Virus record (IMG/VR): IMGVR_UViG_3300044701_001332
Coordinates: 1 to 24,625 of that record
DNA length: 24,625 nucleotides
Source of the DNA: a virus
Reading direction: 5' to 3' (one strand)
Below are positions 6,884-13,294 of the stretch, piece after piece; positions within the stretch are counted from its first letter, which is position 1, and each line of letters starts with the position of its first letter. Position numbers and translations under genes: made by a program. The notes beneath the pieces were generated by a model. It was not told where the DNA came from. It did not search any database and saw only the letters and a list, made by a program, of their open reading frames with translations.

Positions 6884-8518
6884 TTAGATAGATGCTAAAT
6901 CTTTAACATAAATCTTACCATAGTATTCAGGACGAACCATTTTCTTAGCGTAACGAGTCATCACACCTCTACGTGGAGTAAAGTTTTGTGGGTCATACAC
7001 TAATGGAGTCATAATCAATGGTACATAAGGAGCGTAAACAGCACCAGTCTCTAAGAAGTTGTTACCTCTATAACCCATCAAGATTTCGTTAGAAGTCATG
7101 TAAGGGTTTTTGTAAACTGTGTATCTATTGCTCATAGAACCTACTGCAGTAACACCAGCAGCGAACTGCATAGCATCTTTATCTGCATTTACAACGAATC
7201 CAGGAATTGATTCTAAGATAGTACAAACATCAGGAGATGCAACGATGAAGTTAGCACCACCACGAAGTGTTAATTGATGAATCTTGTTAGAAACTTTGTT
7301 CAATTTAACACCTAATGTTTGAAACCATGCATTCTTAGTGTATGCATTTGAAGAACCACCAATGTTAGACCAAGCTCCACCTACATATTCCTCACCAACG
7401 TTAGTTGACCAGTATTCAGTAGTTAATGCGTTGCTCTTTAACATATCTAAGATTTCTAAATCAATCTCTAAAGAGATATAATCAGATAACATAGAAGTTA
7501 ATTCAGCTTCTGCATCAATTGAGTGGTAAGCGTTCAAGTCTTGCGCTAATTCAGGAGTCCATACTGCTTTCAACTTACGAGTCTTAGCAACGATAGCCTC
7601 TGATTTTAATTCAAGATCGATTTCAGGAATATCCAATGCAGTTGTTGTGTTACCAGCAGAATTTGCAGTTGAATCTTCGAAATCACCTCTATCGTAAGCT
7701 ACAGGAACTTCAGAATAAGTGATAGTTGCAGCACCTGCGTCTGCTAATGCAGCTCTTTGAGTTAAAGATGCAGATACGAATAATACAACGTTAGTACCAG
7801 ATACATAGTTGAATTGACCTAAAGTAGAGTGTACACCAGCCACTTGGAATGAACGTACAGCTTCAGTATCAGCAGTTGCTGAAATGTTAGCTTTAGGGAT
7901 AGTCAACTTAACGATTTGGCGACCTGTTGCTACAACGTTAGCTACTGATTGAGAGTAGTTAGCGTCAAATCCTAATTCAACCCAAGAAGCTGAAGCTTGT
8001 GCGGTTGTATTAGCTGCTACAGATGCATCGTTTACAGAGTATCCGTAACGTCCTTCACCATAAAGACCGTTTACAGCTGCATCAGTTCTACCGAAGTTAG
8101 CTGCTGAACCAGTTGCGTTAGTACCACCGAAAAGTGATTTACCACCAAACTGTCCTGCACCACCTTGAGCTGAACCATATTTGAAATCTAAGAAGAAGAT
8201 AAGACCTGAAGGTAAGTTCATTGGTTGTACACTAACGAATTCCTTTGCAGCGATTTCTCCGAAGATTCTTCTTACTAATGGTAACGCAACACCAGACCAT
8301 TCTTCAGAACCTGAAGAAGTACCAGTTTGAGTTGCCTCATCAAGCAATTGTTTTGCTTGGTTTTCTAACAATACAGCCATGCTGTGTTGTTCTCTTTCTT
8401 TCATACCTTCTAAAAGGCCAGTTTTCTCCCATTTAGCTTTCAATTGGCGAGTTTCTGCCAACATTACCGCTTGTGGGTTTTTGCCTTCCATAAGTTTGCT
8501 TAAATCAAAATTTGCCAT
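6884..8518 (-). CDS. 23: Major capsid protein, T4 gp23-like
   Basis: This 544-residue protein forms the hexameric shell of the head. The N-terminal region has the gp23-type pattern MAVLLENQAKQLLDEA (47-62), followed by GVALPLVRRIFGEIAAKEFV and then VQPMNLPSGLIFFLDFKYGS. The C-terminal part has RYTVYKNPYMTSNEILMGYR and a final PRRGVMTRYAKKMVRPEYYG. Length is close to T4 gp23 (521). T4 gp23 is cut by the prohead protease after an LxE/IxE motif at residue 65; here LDE at 59-61 followed by Ala is the matching candidate, giving a mature N-terminus at A62. The gene follows the scaffold gene and ends at a strong terminator. It is visibly less AT-rich than its neighbours, as expected for a very highly expressed gene. 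No gp24-like vertex paralogue is in the window. Confidence 0.95.
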   Translation of the reverse strand: MANFDLSKLMEGKNPQAVMLAETRQLKAKWEKTGLLEGMKEREQHSMAVLLENQAKQLLDEATQTGTSSGSEEWSGVALPLVRRIFGEIAAKEFVSVQPMNLPSGLIFFLDFKYGSAQGGAGQFGGKSLFGGTNATGSAANFGRTDAAVNGLYGEGRYGYSVNDASVAANTTAQASASWVELGFDANYSQSVANVVATGRQIVKLTIPKANISATADTEAVRSFQVAGVHSTLGQFNYVSGTNVVLFVSASLTQRAALADAGAATITYSEVPVAYDRGDFEDSTANSAGNTTTALDIPEIDLELKSEAIVAKTRKLKAVWTPELAQDLNAYHSIDAEAELTSMLSDYISLEIDLEILDMLKSNALTTEYWSTNVGEEYVGGAWSNIGGSSNAYTKNAWFQTLGVKLNKVSNKIHQLTLRGGANFIVASPDVCTILESIPGFVVNADKDAMQFAAGVTAVGSMSNRYTVYKNPYMTSNEILMGYRGNNFLETGAVYAPYVPLIMTPLVYDPQNFTPRRGVMTRYAKKMVRPEYYGKIYVKDLASI

Positions 8519-8544
8519 TTTATTTTATTTTTTTTATGGGTTGT

Positions 8545-9633
8545 TTATTTTATGATACCAGCTAATTGCTTAAAGCGATTTGCTAATTCATTTGTACTTT
8601 CTGCGATGATTTCCTTTTTTGGAGCTGTTGAAGCTTGTACTTTAGAAGCAAACCCTTCGGTTACTGTCTTCTTAGCTGCAACTTTTCTTTCAGTTCCAGT
8701 GAATTTCATTGATTCAGATAGTGTAGCGTAAACTAATTTTACTTCTCTTACAGAAGTTGTTCTGTCTAAGTTCTCTACAACTTTAACTTTTTGCTCATTT
8801 GTAAGGTTGTAACCTCTGAACAATTTGTTAGCGTAAAGTAATTTAGCGTTTAATAGATTTACTTCGTTGATTGTACCTCTTAAAGATTTGATAGCATCCA
8901 TAGCTTCTTTCAATTCAGCTTCAAGTTGTTTAACTTTTGCTTCGTTAGCTTCTGCAGCTGGTGCTTCTTCTTCAGCTTCATCATCTCCGTATCCCATTTC
9001 TCTTAGAATTTCGTCTAAGTCGATTTCTTCATCGTCAGCTGCTGGTGCCATAGCATCCATTTCAGCTTCCATAGCTGGTGCTTCAGCAGGAACTTCTTCC
9101 TCAGCTTCTTCACCTTCCATAGCTGGTGCTTCAGCAGGAACTTCTTCCTCACCTTCTTCACCTGCGATTTGAGCTTCTAACTCACGGATGATAGATTCTA
9201 AATCTAACTCATCTTCGTCAGTTGTCATTTCATCTTCACCTTCCATAGCTGGTTCTTCTGCAGGGATTTCTTCTTCTGCTCCGAACTCATCTTCGCCTTC
9301 GGTAAGGTCTTTAACTTTATCGTAATCTTCAACTTCAGCACCTACTTGTGCGCTTTGGTTTGCGATTCCGCTTAAGTCAGTGTCATCATCATTTGCCTTA
9401 GTTGCTGGCATTTTGTTATCACCACCACCAATTTCGCTTGATACATCGTTATCTTCGTTAATATCTGCTTCTTCTTCTTCGCCTTCCATTTCGGCTTGCA
9501 ATTTCTTAGAAAGAATAGATTGTAAACGAGGAGTAAACGCTTCTTCAAGAGCGATTTTAGCGTTAGCAATAGCAGTTTCACGAACAGCTTTAGCATCTGC
9601 GATGGCTTCTTTCAACAATTTTGAACTTGCCAT
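8545..9633 (-). CDS. 22: Prohead core scaffold protein, T4 gp22-like
   Basis: This 362-residue protein probably forms the temporary core on which the capsid shell assembles and which the prohead protease then destroys. A helical N-terminus (ALEEAFTPRLQSILSKKLQA, 27-46) leads into an extremely acidic middle (about 50-225, long runs of Glu, Asp, Ala and Pro). The middle contains a 16-residue repeat, EEEVPAEAPAMEGEEA, encoded by a nearly perfect 48-bp tandem repeat. The C-terminal helical part includes LLNAKLLYANKLFRGYNLTN and EQKVKVVENLDRTTSVREVK, the pattern I know from gp22-type scaffolds. Several LxE sites for the protease occur. T4 gp22 is 269 residues; the excess is the acidic region. It is first in the scaffold-capsid unit and has an unusually long leader. 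Confidence 0.85.
   Translation of the reverse strand: MASSKLLKEAIADAKAVRETAIANAKIALEEAFTPRLQSILSKKLQAEMEGEEEEADINEDNDVSSEIGGGDNKMPATKANDDDTDLSGIANQSAQVGAEVEDYDKVKDLTEGEDEFGAEEEIPAEEPAMEGEDEMTTDEDELDLESIIRELEAQIAGEEGEEEVPAEAPAMEGEEAEEEVPAEAPAMEAEMDAMAPAADDEEIDLDEILREMGYGDDEAEEEAPAAEANEAKVKQLEAELKEAMDAIKSLRGTINEVNLLNAKLLYANKLFRGYNLTNEQKVKVVENLDRTTSVREVKLVYATLSESMKFTGTERKVAAKKTVTEGFASKVQASTAPKKEIIAESTNELANRFKQLAGIIK
9066..9161. repeat. 48-bp tandem repeat in scaffold gene (two copies)
   Basis: Positions 9066-9113 and 9114-9161 are two copies of a 48-bp unit differing at one base (G or C). A third, degenerate copy begins near 9240. The unit encodes 16 residues of acidic repeat in frame, so copy-number change would not break the gene. 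Confidence 0.85.
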
Positions 9634-9657
9634 TTTTTTCCTTATTTATCGGATTTC

Positions 9658-9683
9658 TGAAGTCATTAGAATTTGGGACTTCA
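9658..9683 (-). promoter_or_regulatory. Leader hairpin upstream of scaffold gene
   Basis: TGAAGTC (9658-9664) and GACTTCA (9677-9683) form a perfect 7-bp stem with a 12-base loop. It ends 24 bases before the scaffold ATG and lies in the putative long leader. There is no T run, so it is not a typical terminator. A role in translation control or mRNA stability is possible but unproven. Confidence 0.4.
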
Positions 9684-9775
9684 ATAGAATTTTTTAATTG
9701 GCGTTTTGGTCACTACACATAAAGGTGAGTATTCATTACCAATGTAAAAACGCATATAAAATACGTTATTGTATC

Positions 9776-9785
9776 AATAAATATA
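9776..9785 (-). promoter_or_regulatory. Putative late promoter box, scaffold-capsid unit
   Basis: The coding strand reads TATATTTATT, one base from the exact box. It lies about 140 bases before the scaffold ATG, much farther than at other units, and would give a leader of roughly 130 bases. Confidence 0.45.
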
Positions 9786-9823
9786 TAAAAGTTAGAGAAA
9801 ACGATAAATTTCTAAAAAAATCT

Positions 9824-11146
9824 TTAGAAAAGATAAATAAAATCAGTATGCTTATCTGATTTAAGCTTTTGGCGGATACGCTCATCTGAACAACCAAAGT
9901 GATTGGCTGCATCTACCATTGAATAAAATTCTATACCATCACAACTAATGATAGGTAATTCTAAACGGATATTGTTTCCCCACAAATCTTGCATTTCTTC
10001 ATAGGTAATATCCCAACCATCTACTTTTTTCCAATGACGATATTTGGGATTGTTTGATTCTATGTAGTTCCTAACCATTGATTCAGTCATATCACCACCA
10101 ATCAACTCTGCTATTTGTTTTGGATTCTCAAAAGGAATACCATCAACTTCGTATTTAATTTGTGGTTTTGTTTCCTCACCAATGATTTGCCACTCTTTGT
10201 ATTTGGATTTAGTTGAACGACATCTCCTCTCAACTTCAGTAGCCACTAATGTATTTGGGTCTATTGAAATAGCTGCTTCTCTAAATGATTTGTATTGTAC
10301 ACCATCTACCACACATTGATAAGTTCCATCAAATTCAATATCTTCTGCAGCAATATCAGGATTTCCTTTTACAAATACTAATATGTTTTGATGGACAGAT
10401 GCTACCTTACGATTTCGTTTGAAGTAAGTATCAACCACTCTAGCAGCCTGATGTTGTGAGTTGAATAGAATCATATCGTTGTAGAAATGTAGTCCAGCTT
10501 CCTCACATGCTTGAATAGTTTTGGATACTAGTCCTCTATACTTTCCTATTTTGTAATTACCAGTTAGGGATTGTTCTCTTACTTCCGATACTACTACCGC
10601 AAAGAATCTATTATTCTTTAACTTTTTTGCAGCCTTTCCTAAGATACTGAAATATTTCTCATCGAACTTATCATCTTCCATTGTTGATATATCCAATGGA
10701 TTATCACTATAAACTTCTAAATCATAATAAGGAGGACAAGTAAAAACAAAATCAAATTGGTCATCACCCAAATAATCCAACATCTCATCACTATCACCAC
10801 TTACCCACTTTGGTTTTGATGATTGCTTTCGGTTTTCTTCTATTTGTTGTTTGGATAAATCGATACCCATATATTCATATCCCATTTCAGTTGCCACAAT
10901 ACCTCTAACACTTCCGCCGGCAAATGGGTCTAAAACCTTACCTTCTTTTGGAGTGAACCATTGATACATATTCTCACAAAGGGTTGCATCGAATATTGAA
11001 ATTGTATTATCTTCCCAGAAACGGGCTCTACTTTCAGCATCTTCTCTACCTAATTCTGATTGAATATTGTAGGTTTGTATCCAGTACCTCTTACGGTCCT
11101 GCCATTCTTTAGTTCGGGTATCTAATATTGAGAAAGGCTTAATCAT
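9824..11146 (-). CDS. DNA methyltransferase with three C-terminal NUMOD/IENR1-like DNA-binding repeats
   Basis: This 440-residue protein should transfer a methyl group from S-adenosylmethionine to an amino group of adenine or cytosine in DNA. The cofactor motif DPFAGGSVRG is at 73-82 and the catalytic motif TCPPYYD at 136-142. Motif I before motif IV with a short gap fits a gamma-type order. The C-terminal 160 residues hold three repeats of the pattern DGxxxxSxxxAA...R...K.W: DGVQYKSFREAA (281-292), DGIPFENPKQIAELIGG (335-351) and DGIEFYSMVDAANHFGCSDE (403-422, then RIRQKL). This is the pattern of homing-endonuclease modular DNA-binding domains, here probably acting as target recognition. I chose ATG at 11146; an upstream TTG at 11152 is less likely. 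It interrupts the head gene cluster and is probably accessory. Confidence 0.85.
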   Translation of the reverse strand: MIKPFSILDTRTKEWQDRKRYWIQTYNIQSELGREDAESRARFWEDNTISIFDATLCENMYQWFTPKEGKVLDPFAGGSVRGIVATEMGYEYMGIDLSKQQIEENRKQSSKPKWVSGDSDEMLDYLGDDQFDFVFTCPPYYDLEVYSDNPLDISTMEDDKFDEKYFSILGKAAKKLKNNRFFAVVVSEVREQSLTGNYKIGKYRGLVSKTIQACEEAGLHFYNDMILFNSQHQAARVVDTYFKRNRKVASVHQNILVFVKGNPDIAAEDIEFDGTYQCVVDGVQYKSFREAAISIDPNTLVATEVERRCRSTKSKYKEWQIIGEETKPQIKYEVDGIPFENPKQIAELIGGDMTESMVRNYIESNNPKYRHWKKVDGWDITYEEMQDLWGNNIRLELPIISCDGIEFYSMVDAANHFGCSDERIRQKLKSDKHTDFIYLF

Positions 11147-11147
11147 A

Positions 11148-11157
11148 TACAAATATA
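11148..11157 (-). promoter_or_regulatory. Possible promoter box touching the methyltransferase start
   Basis: The coding strand reads TATATTTGTA, containing TATATTTG, a perfect match to the Bacteroidota -7 consensus TAnnTTTG and one base from the phage box. It ends one base before the ATG at 11146, so if active it would give a leaderless transcript. That problem keeps confidence low. Confidence 0.3.
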
Positions 11158-11186
11158 CGAAAAAAGCTTGGAATAACCAAGCTTTT
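11151..11186. repeat. 36-bp direct repeat, copy 1 (contains terminator hairpin)
   Basis: It matches 11513-11548 at 34 of 36 bases, in the same orientation. The two copies flank the 92-residue orphan gene exactly. The differences are one base in the promoter-like part and one in the hairpin loop. Confidence 0.85.
11158..11186 (-). terminator. Terminator after orphan gene
   Basis: AAAAGCTTGG (11162-11171) and CCAAGCTTTT (11177-11186) form a perfect 10-bp stem with a five-base loop. On the coding strand it continues into TTTTTTCG, and it begins 12 bases after the orphan gene's stop. The A and T runs on both sides would also allow termination on the plus strand. Confidence 0.8.
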
Positions 11187-11197
11187 AACTATGTTTT

Positions 11198-11476
11198 TTA
11201 ATCCACTGGATAAAATTTTATACTCAATATCACATTATCAGGTTTTGTAGCCAATAGAGATTCTACATAATCATTAGCTCTCTTTCTAGCACCAAAGTGT
11301 CCGAACTCCATCACATCGTAATAAGCTAAAGTGACTTTATATATGTGAGTAGGAAACTTACCACTACCATAGTGAACCCTATGTTCAATGTTACTACGTT
11401 TTACATTAGGTAACTTCATTAGAGAAGTGATTCGGTTAGAAGAAGCGTTGACGGTGAAGAAATCAAAATCGTTCAT
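11198..11476 (-). CDS. Orphan 92-residue protein in accessory cassette
   Basis: I do not recognise this protein. I chose ATG at 11476 over an in-frame GTG at 11500, because ATG is used by its neighbours and the GTG adds only eight residues. It is basic in the middle (SNIEHRVHYGSGKFPTHIYK) with a beta-like segment VTLAYYDVMEF and a short helix (ARKRANDYVESLL), then ILSIKFYPVD at the end. The alternation of strands and one helix suggests a small alpha/beta domain. There is no Cys, signal or membrane segment. It stands alone between two copies of a 36-bp repeat, each with a terminator hairpin, so it is expressed separately from head genes. A regulatory or anti-host function would fit such a place but is speculation. 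Confidence 0.6.
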   Translation of the reverse strand: MNDFDFFTVNASSNRITSLMKLPNVKRSNIEHRVHYGSGKFPTHIYKVTLAYYDVMEFGHFGARKRANDYVESLLATKPDNVILSIKFYPVD

Positions 11477-11509
11477 ATTATTAGGGGTTAGGTTGAACAC
11501 TTATTACAG

Positions 11510-11519
11510 TATAAACATA
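11510..11519 (-). promoter_or_regulatory. Putative promoter box for orphan gene
   Basis: The coding strand reads TATGTTTATA, one base from the TATATTTATA box, 33 bases before the chosen ATG and directly after the upstream terminator hairpin. It is part of the 36-bp repeat. Confidence 0.45.
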
Positions 11520-11548
11520 CGAAAAAAGCTTGGAAAAACCAAGCTTTT
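11513..11548. repeat. 36-bp direct repeat, copy 2 (contains terminator hairpin)
   Basis: This is the second copy of the repeat at 11151-11186 (34 of 36 bases identical), 362 bases away. It marks the boundary between the prohead-core operon and the accessory genes. Confidence 0.85.
11520..11548 (-). terminator. Terminator of prohead-core operon
   Basis: AAAAGCTTGG (11524-11533) and CCAAGCTTTT (11539-11548) form a perfect 10-bp stem with loop AAAAA. On the coding strand it ends in a TTTTTT run. It starts 30 bases after the stop of the last core gene (11578). Confidence 0.82.
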
Positions 11549-11577
11549 ATCAAAAAATATTTTACTTTTTTTATTTA

Positions 11578-12132
11578 TTATTCACCTTCATATTCCGCAT
11601 CAGCGTATAATCCAGTAACATACTTATCTTCAATTGCAGCTAAGTTTCTTCTATATGATGCTAATTGTTCCGTACCTTTTTTCAAGTCCTGCAACATTTT
11701 ACTTTTTTTATTTAATTCCTTTTCTGCAAAATACTTAGCAGCCATTTCTTTTTGTTTAGCCTCCAATTCATTAACCTTCTTTTGTACTGCCATATACTTT
11801 ACATACATTTTTGGTACTCTACCAGCTTCATTTATTGATTCGTTTGTTCCGTATTCGTGGTAGTTTCCAGCTGCTTGAGAAATGTAGTTTTCTGCTTTAG
11901 AAATATGGTCTTGAATCCAAGCCGGTATTTCTTTTTCATTCTCACCCATTTTAGCTTTCAATTCAGTTGCCATTTTAATAATGGTATCTAATTGATTTTG
12001 TCCCATAGAAACTTCATGGTCTTCACCTTCTGCTTCATTAACAAATGCTTTTGCAAATGGATTAGAAATTACTTTACCCATTTCAAATTTACCAAATGCT
12101 TTTTGTGATACCAATCCTCCTAAACGAATCAT
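11578..12132 (-). CDS. Prohead-core-associated helical protein, unknown function
   Basis: The 184-residue protein is strongly helical and charged. A central segment EIPAWIQDHISKAENYISQA (about 68-87) resembles a helix I have seen in other phage core proteins. The C-terminal half is a likely coiled coil (VQKKVNELEAKQKEMAAKYF onward). It contains NESINEAG near residue 100, a peptide whose INE-Ala fits the LxE/IxE rule of T4-type prohead proteases. Related NESVNE peptides occur in two other core genes. It is last in the core operon, two bases after the previous gene, and is followed by a terminator. I infer an internal head or scaffold-accessory role from place and composition; no T4 counterpart can be named. 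Confidence 0.55.
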   Translation of the reverse strand: MIRLGGLVSQKAFGKFEMGKVISNPFAKAFVNEAEGEDHEVSMGQNQLDTIIKMATELKAKMGENEKEIPAWIQDHISKAENYISQAAGNYHEYGTNESINEAGRVPKMYVKYMAVQKKVNELEAKQKEMAAKYFAEKELNKKSKMLQDLKKGTEQLASYRRNLAAIEDKYVTGLYADAEYEGE

Positions 12133-12134
12133 AA

Positions 12135-12683
12135 TTATTTCTTTTTATTTCCTAATCTTTCATGCATTGTATCCGTAGATATATCTGCTATTTCATAGTA
12201 ACGATTTAAGATGTGACCCATATCTTCATATAAAGAATGTAATCTCTCATCCATTGCTTTTGCTTCCATAGCGAATTTATCGAATGATTTACCCATCTTA
12301 TCCAATTCCTGCATATTTCTTTTTACAGTCACTGCATCAAACCAATCACCACTTTCTCTTAGGGTCATTTCCTTTGCAGCCTCAACAATAGCACCTAATG
12401 TATTTGCAACCTCTGTCATATCAGATTGTCTTTTCATTTGGTCTTGGAAAGTATTGTAAGTAGAAATGATTTCTAAGAAGTGTTTTTTAACTTCAGTAGA
12501 TAACTTTCTATCTTCTAAGTTTTCAGCAATACTGAATTTACCATTAACTATCTTTACTTCTTTCAAGTTAGTTTTACGGATGTCATTGTATGCTTTAGCT
12601 ACAGAAGTTCCTTTTGGTCCATCAACTTTCAAAGTCATTTTGTTGTTGTGAACATAATCGTATATGTCAAATGGTTTGCTCAT
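12135..12683 (-). CDS. Prohead-core-associated helical protein, unknown function
   Basis: I do not recognise this 182-residue protein. It starts with a small beta-like part (KMTLKVDGPKGTSVAKAYND; VKIVNGKFSIAENLED) and continues as long helices rich in Met, Glu and Lys (about 65-175). No Cys, catalytic motif or membrane segment is visible. The ATG lies one base after the protease stop, and its own stop is two bases before the next gene, so it is translated with the protease. Place in the core operon suggests a scaffold accessory, comparable in position only to the small T4 core proteins gp67 and gp68. Confidence 0.5.
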   Translation of the reverse strand: MSKPFDIYDYVHNNKMTLKVDGPKGTSVAKAYNDIRKTNLKEVKIVNGKFSIAENLEDRKLSTEVKKHFLEIISTYNTFQDQMKRQSDMTEVANTLGAIVEAAKEMTLRESGDWFDAVTVKRNMQELDKMGKSFDKFAMEAKAMDERLHSLYEDMGHILNRYYEIADISTDTMHERLGNKKK

Positions 12684-12684
12684 T

Positions 12685-13281
12685 TTATGCTATTTCAGTT
12701 ATTATTTCTCTCATTAAATCCTGTGCTTTGCAGTAATCACCACAAACATCAGTTCCTATTTGTTGTAAACCTCTATTTACGGATTCGTTTACAGGCACCA
12801 TAAATGCTCCATGTGTTGATGGATTTGAAACAAAGTCCCAACCAATCAATTCAAAATCATCCTGCACCTTTACCTTACCTTCTCCGATATTAGTTACCGA
12901 ACCCATACCTCTTGATGAGATACCTAATAGGATACCAGCTTTCAACAATTCTTTTAAGATATTGCCTGATGGAGTTGGTAGAATTTCTACTGTTCCACAT
13001 AGGTCTTCACCTTCCCAATGTATTTCTCTCACATTATGAGATACGTTTTTCAGATTGATTACAGTTGAATCTGGGTGGTCTAATTCTCCTAATGCTCTAC
13101 GTTCCTTAATAAGTACTTCGTATTTCTTAGCTTCTCTCATTAAGATTTCTTTAGGATATACTCTACCATTTTGGTTTTCCGCAGATGCTCTTTGTAGAAT
13201 ACCCTTTACCAAAGTTCTTCCACCTTCATCTTCTTTTACCTTACCTTCAAAGAGGTTTGTTTCTATTAGTAATGATTTCAT
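12685..13281 (-). CDS. 21: Prohead maturation protease, T4 gp21-like
   Basis: This 198-residue serine protease should digest the scaffold and trim capsid and internal proteins during head maturation. The family His motif is GELDHPD (65-71, His69) and the nucleophile region is GISSRGMG (120-127, Ser122 or Ser123). Both fit the herpesvirus-assemblin-like fold of phage prohead proteases. VSNPSTHGAF (151-160) is another recognisable segment. Length is close to T4 gp21 (212). The N-terminus has LIE (5-7) and LFE (10-12), possible self-cleavage sites. It sits in the middle of a core operon upstream of scaffold and capsid genes, as in T4 apart from the accessory insertion. Confidence 0.9.
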   Translation of the reverse strand: MKSLLIETNLFEGKVKEDEGGRTLVKGILQRASAENQNGRVYPKEILMREAKKYEVLIKERRALGELDHPDSTVINLKNVSHNVREIHWEGEDLCGTVEILPTPSGNILKELLKAGILLGISSRGMGSVTNIGEGKVKVQDDFELIGWDFVSNPSTHGAFMVPVNESVNRGLQQIGTDVCGDYCKAQDLMREIITEIA

Positions 13282-13294
13282 GTTATATTCTTAT

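Noticed and set aside
9809-9830. Hairpin TTTCTAAA/TTTAGAAA overlapping the methyltransferase stop as a terminator
   Set aside because: The stem has one G-C pair only and no clear T run follows on the coding strand, so it is too weak to list as a terminator.
11500-11500. GTG start for the orphan gene
   Set aside because: ATG at 11476 gives a conventional start; the eight extra residues have no support and most neighbours use ATG.
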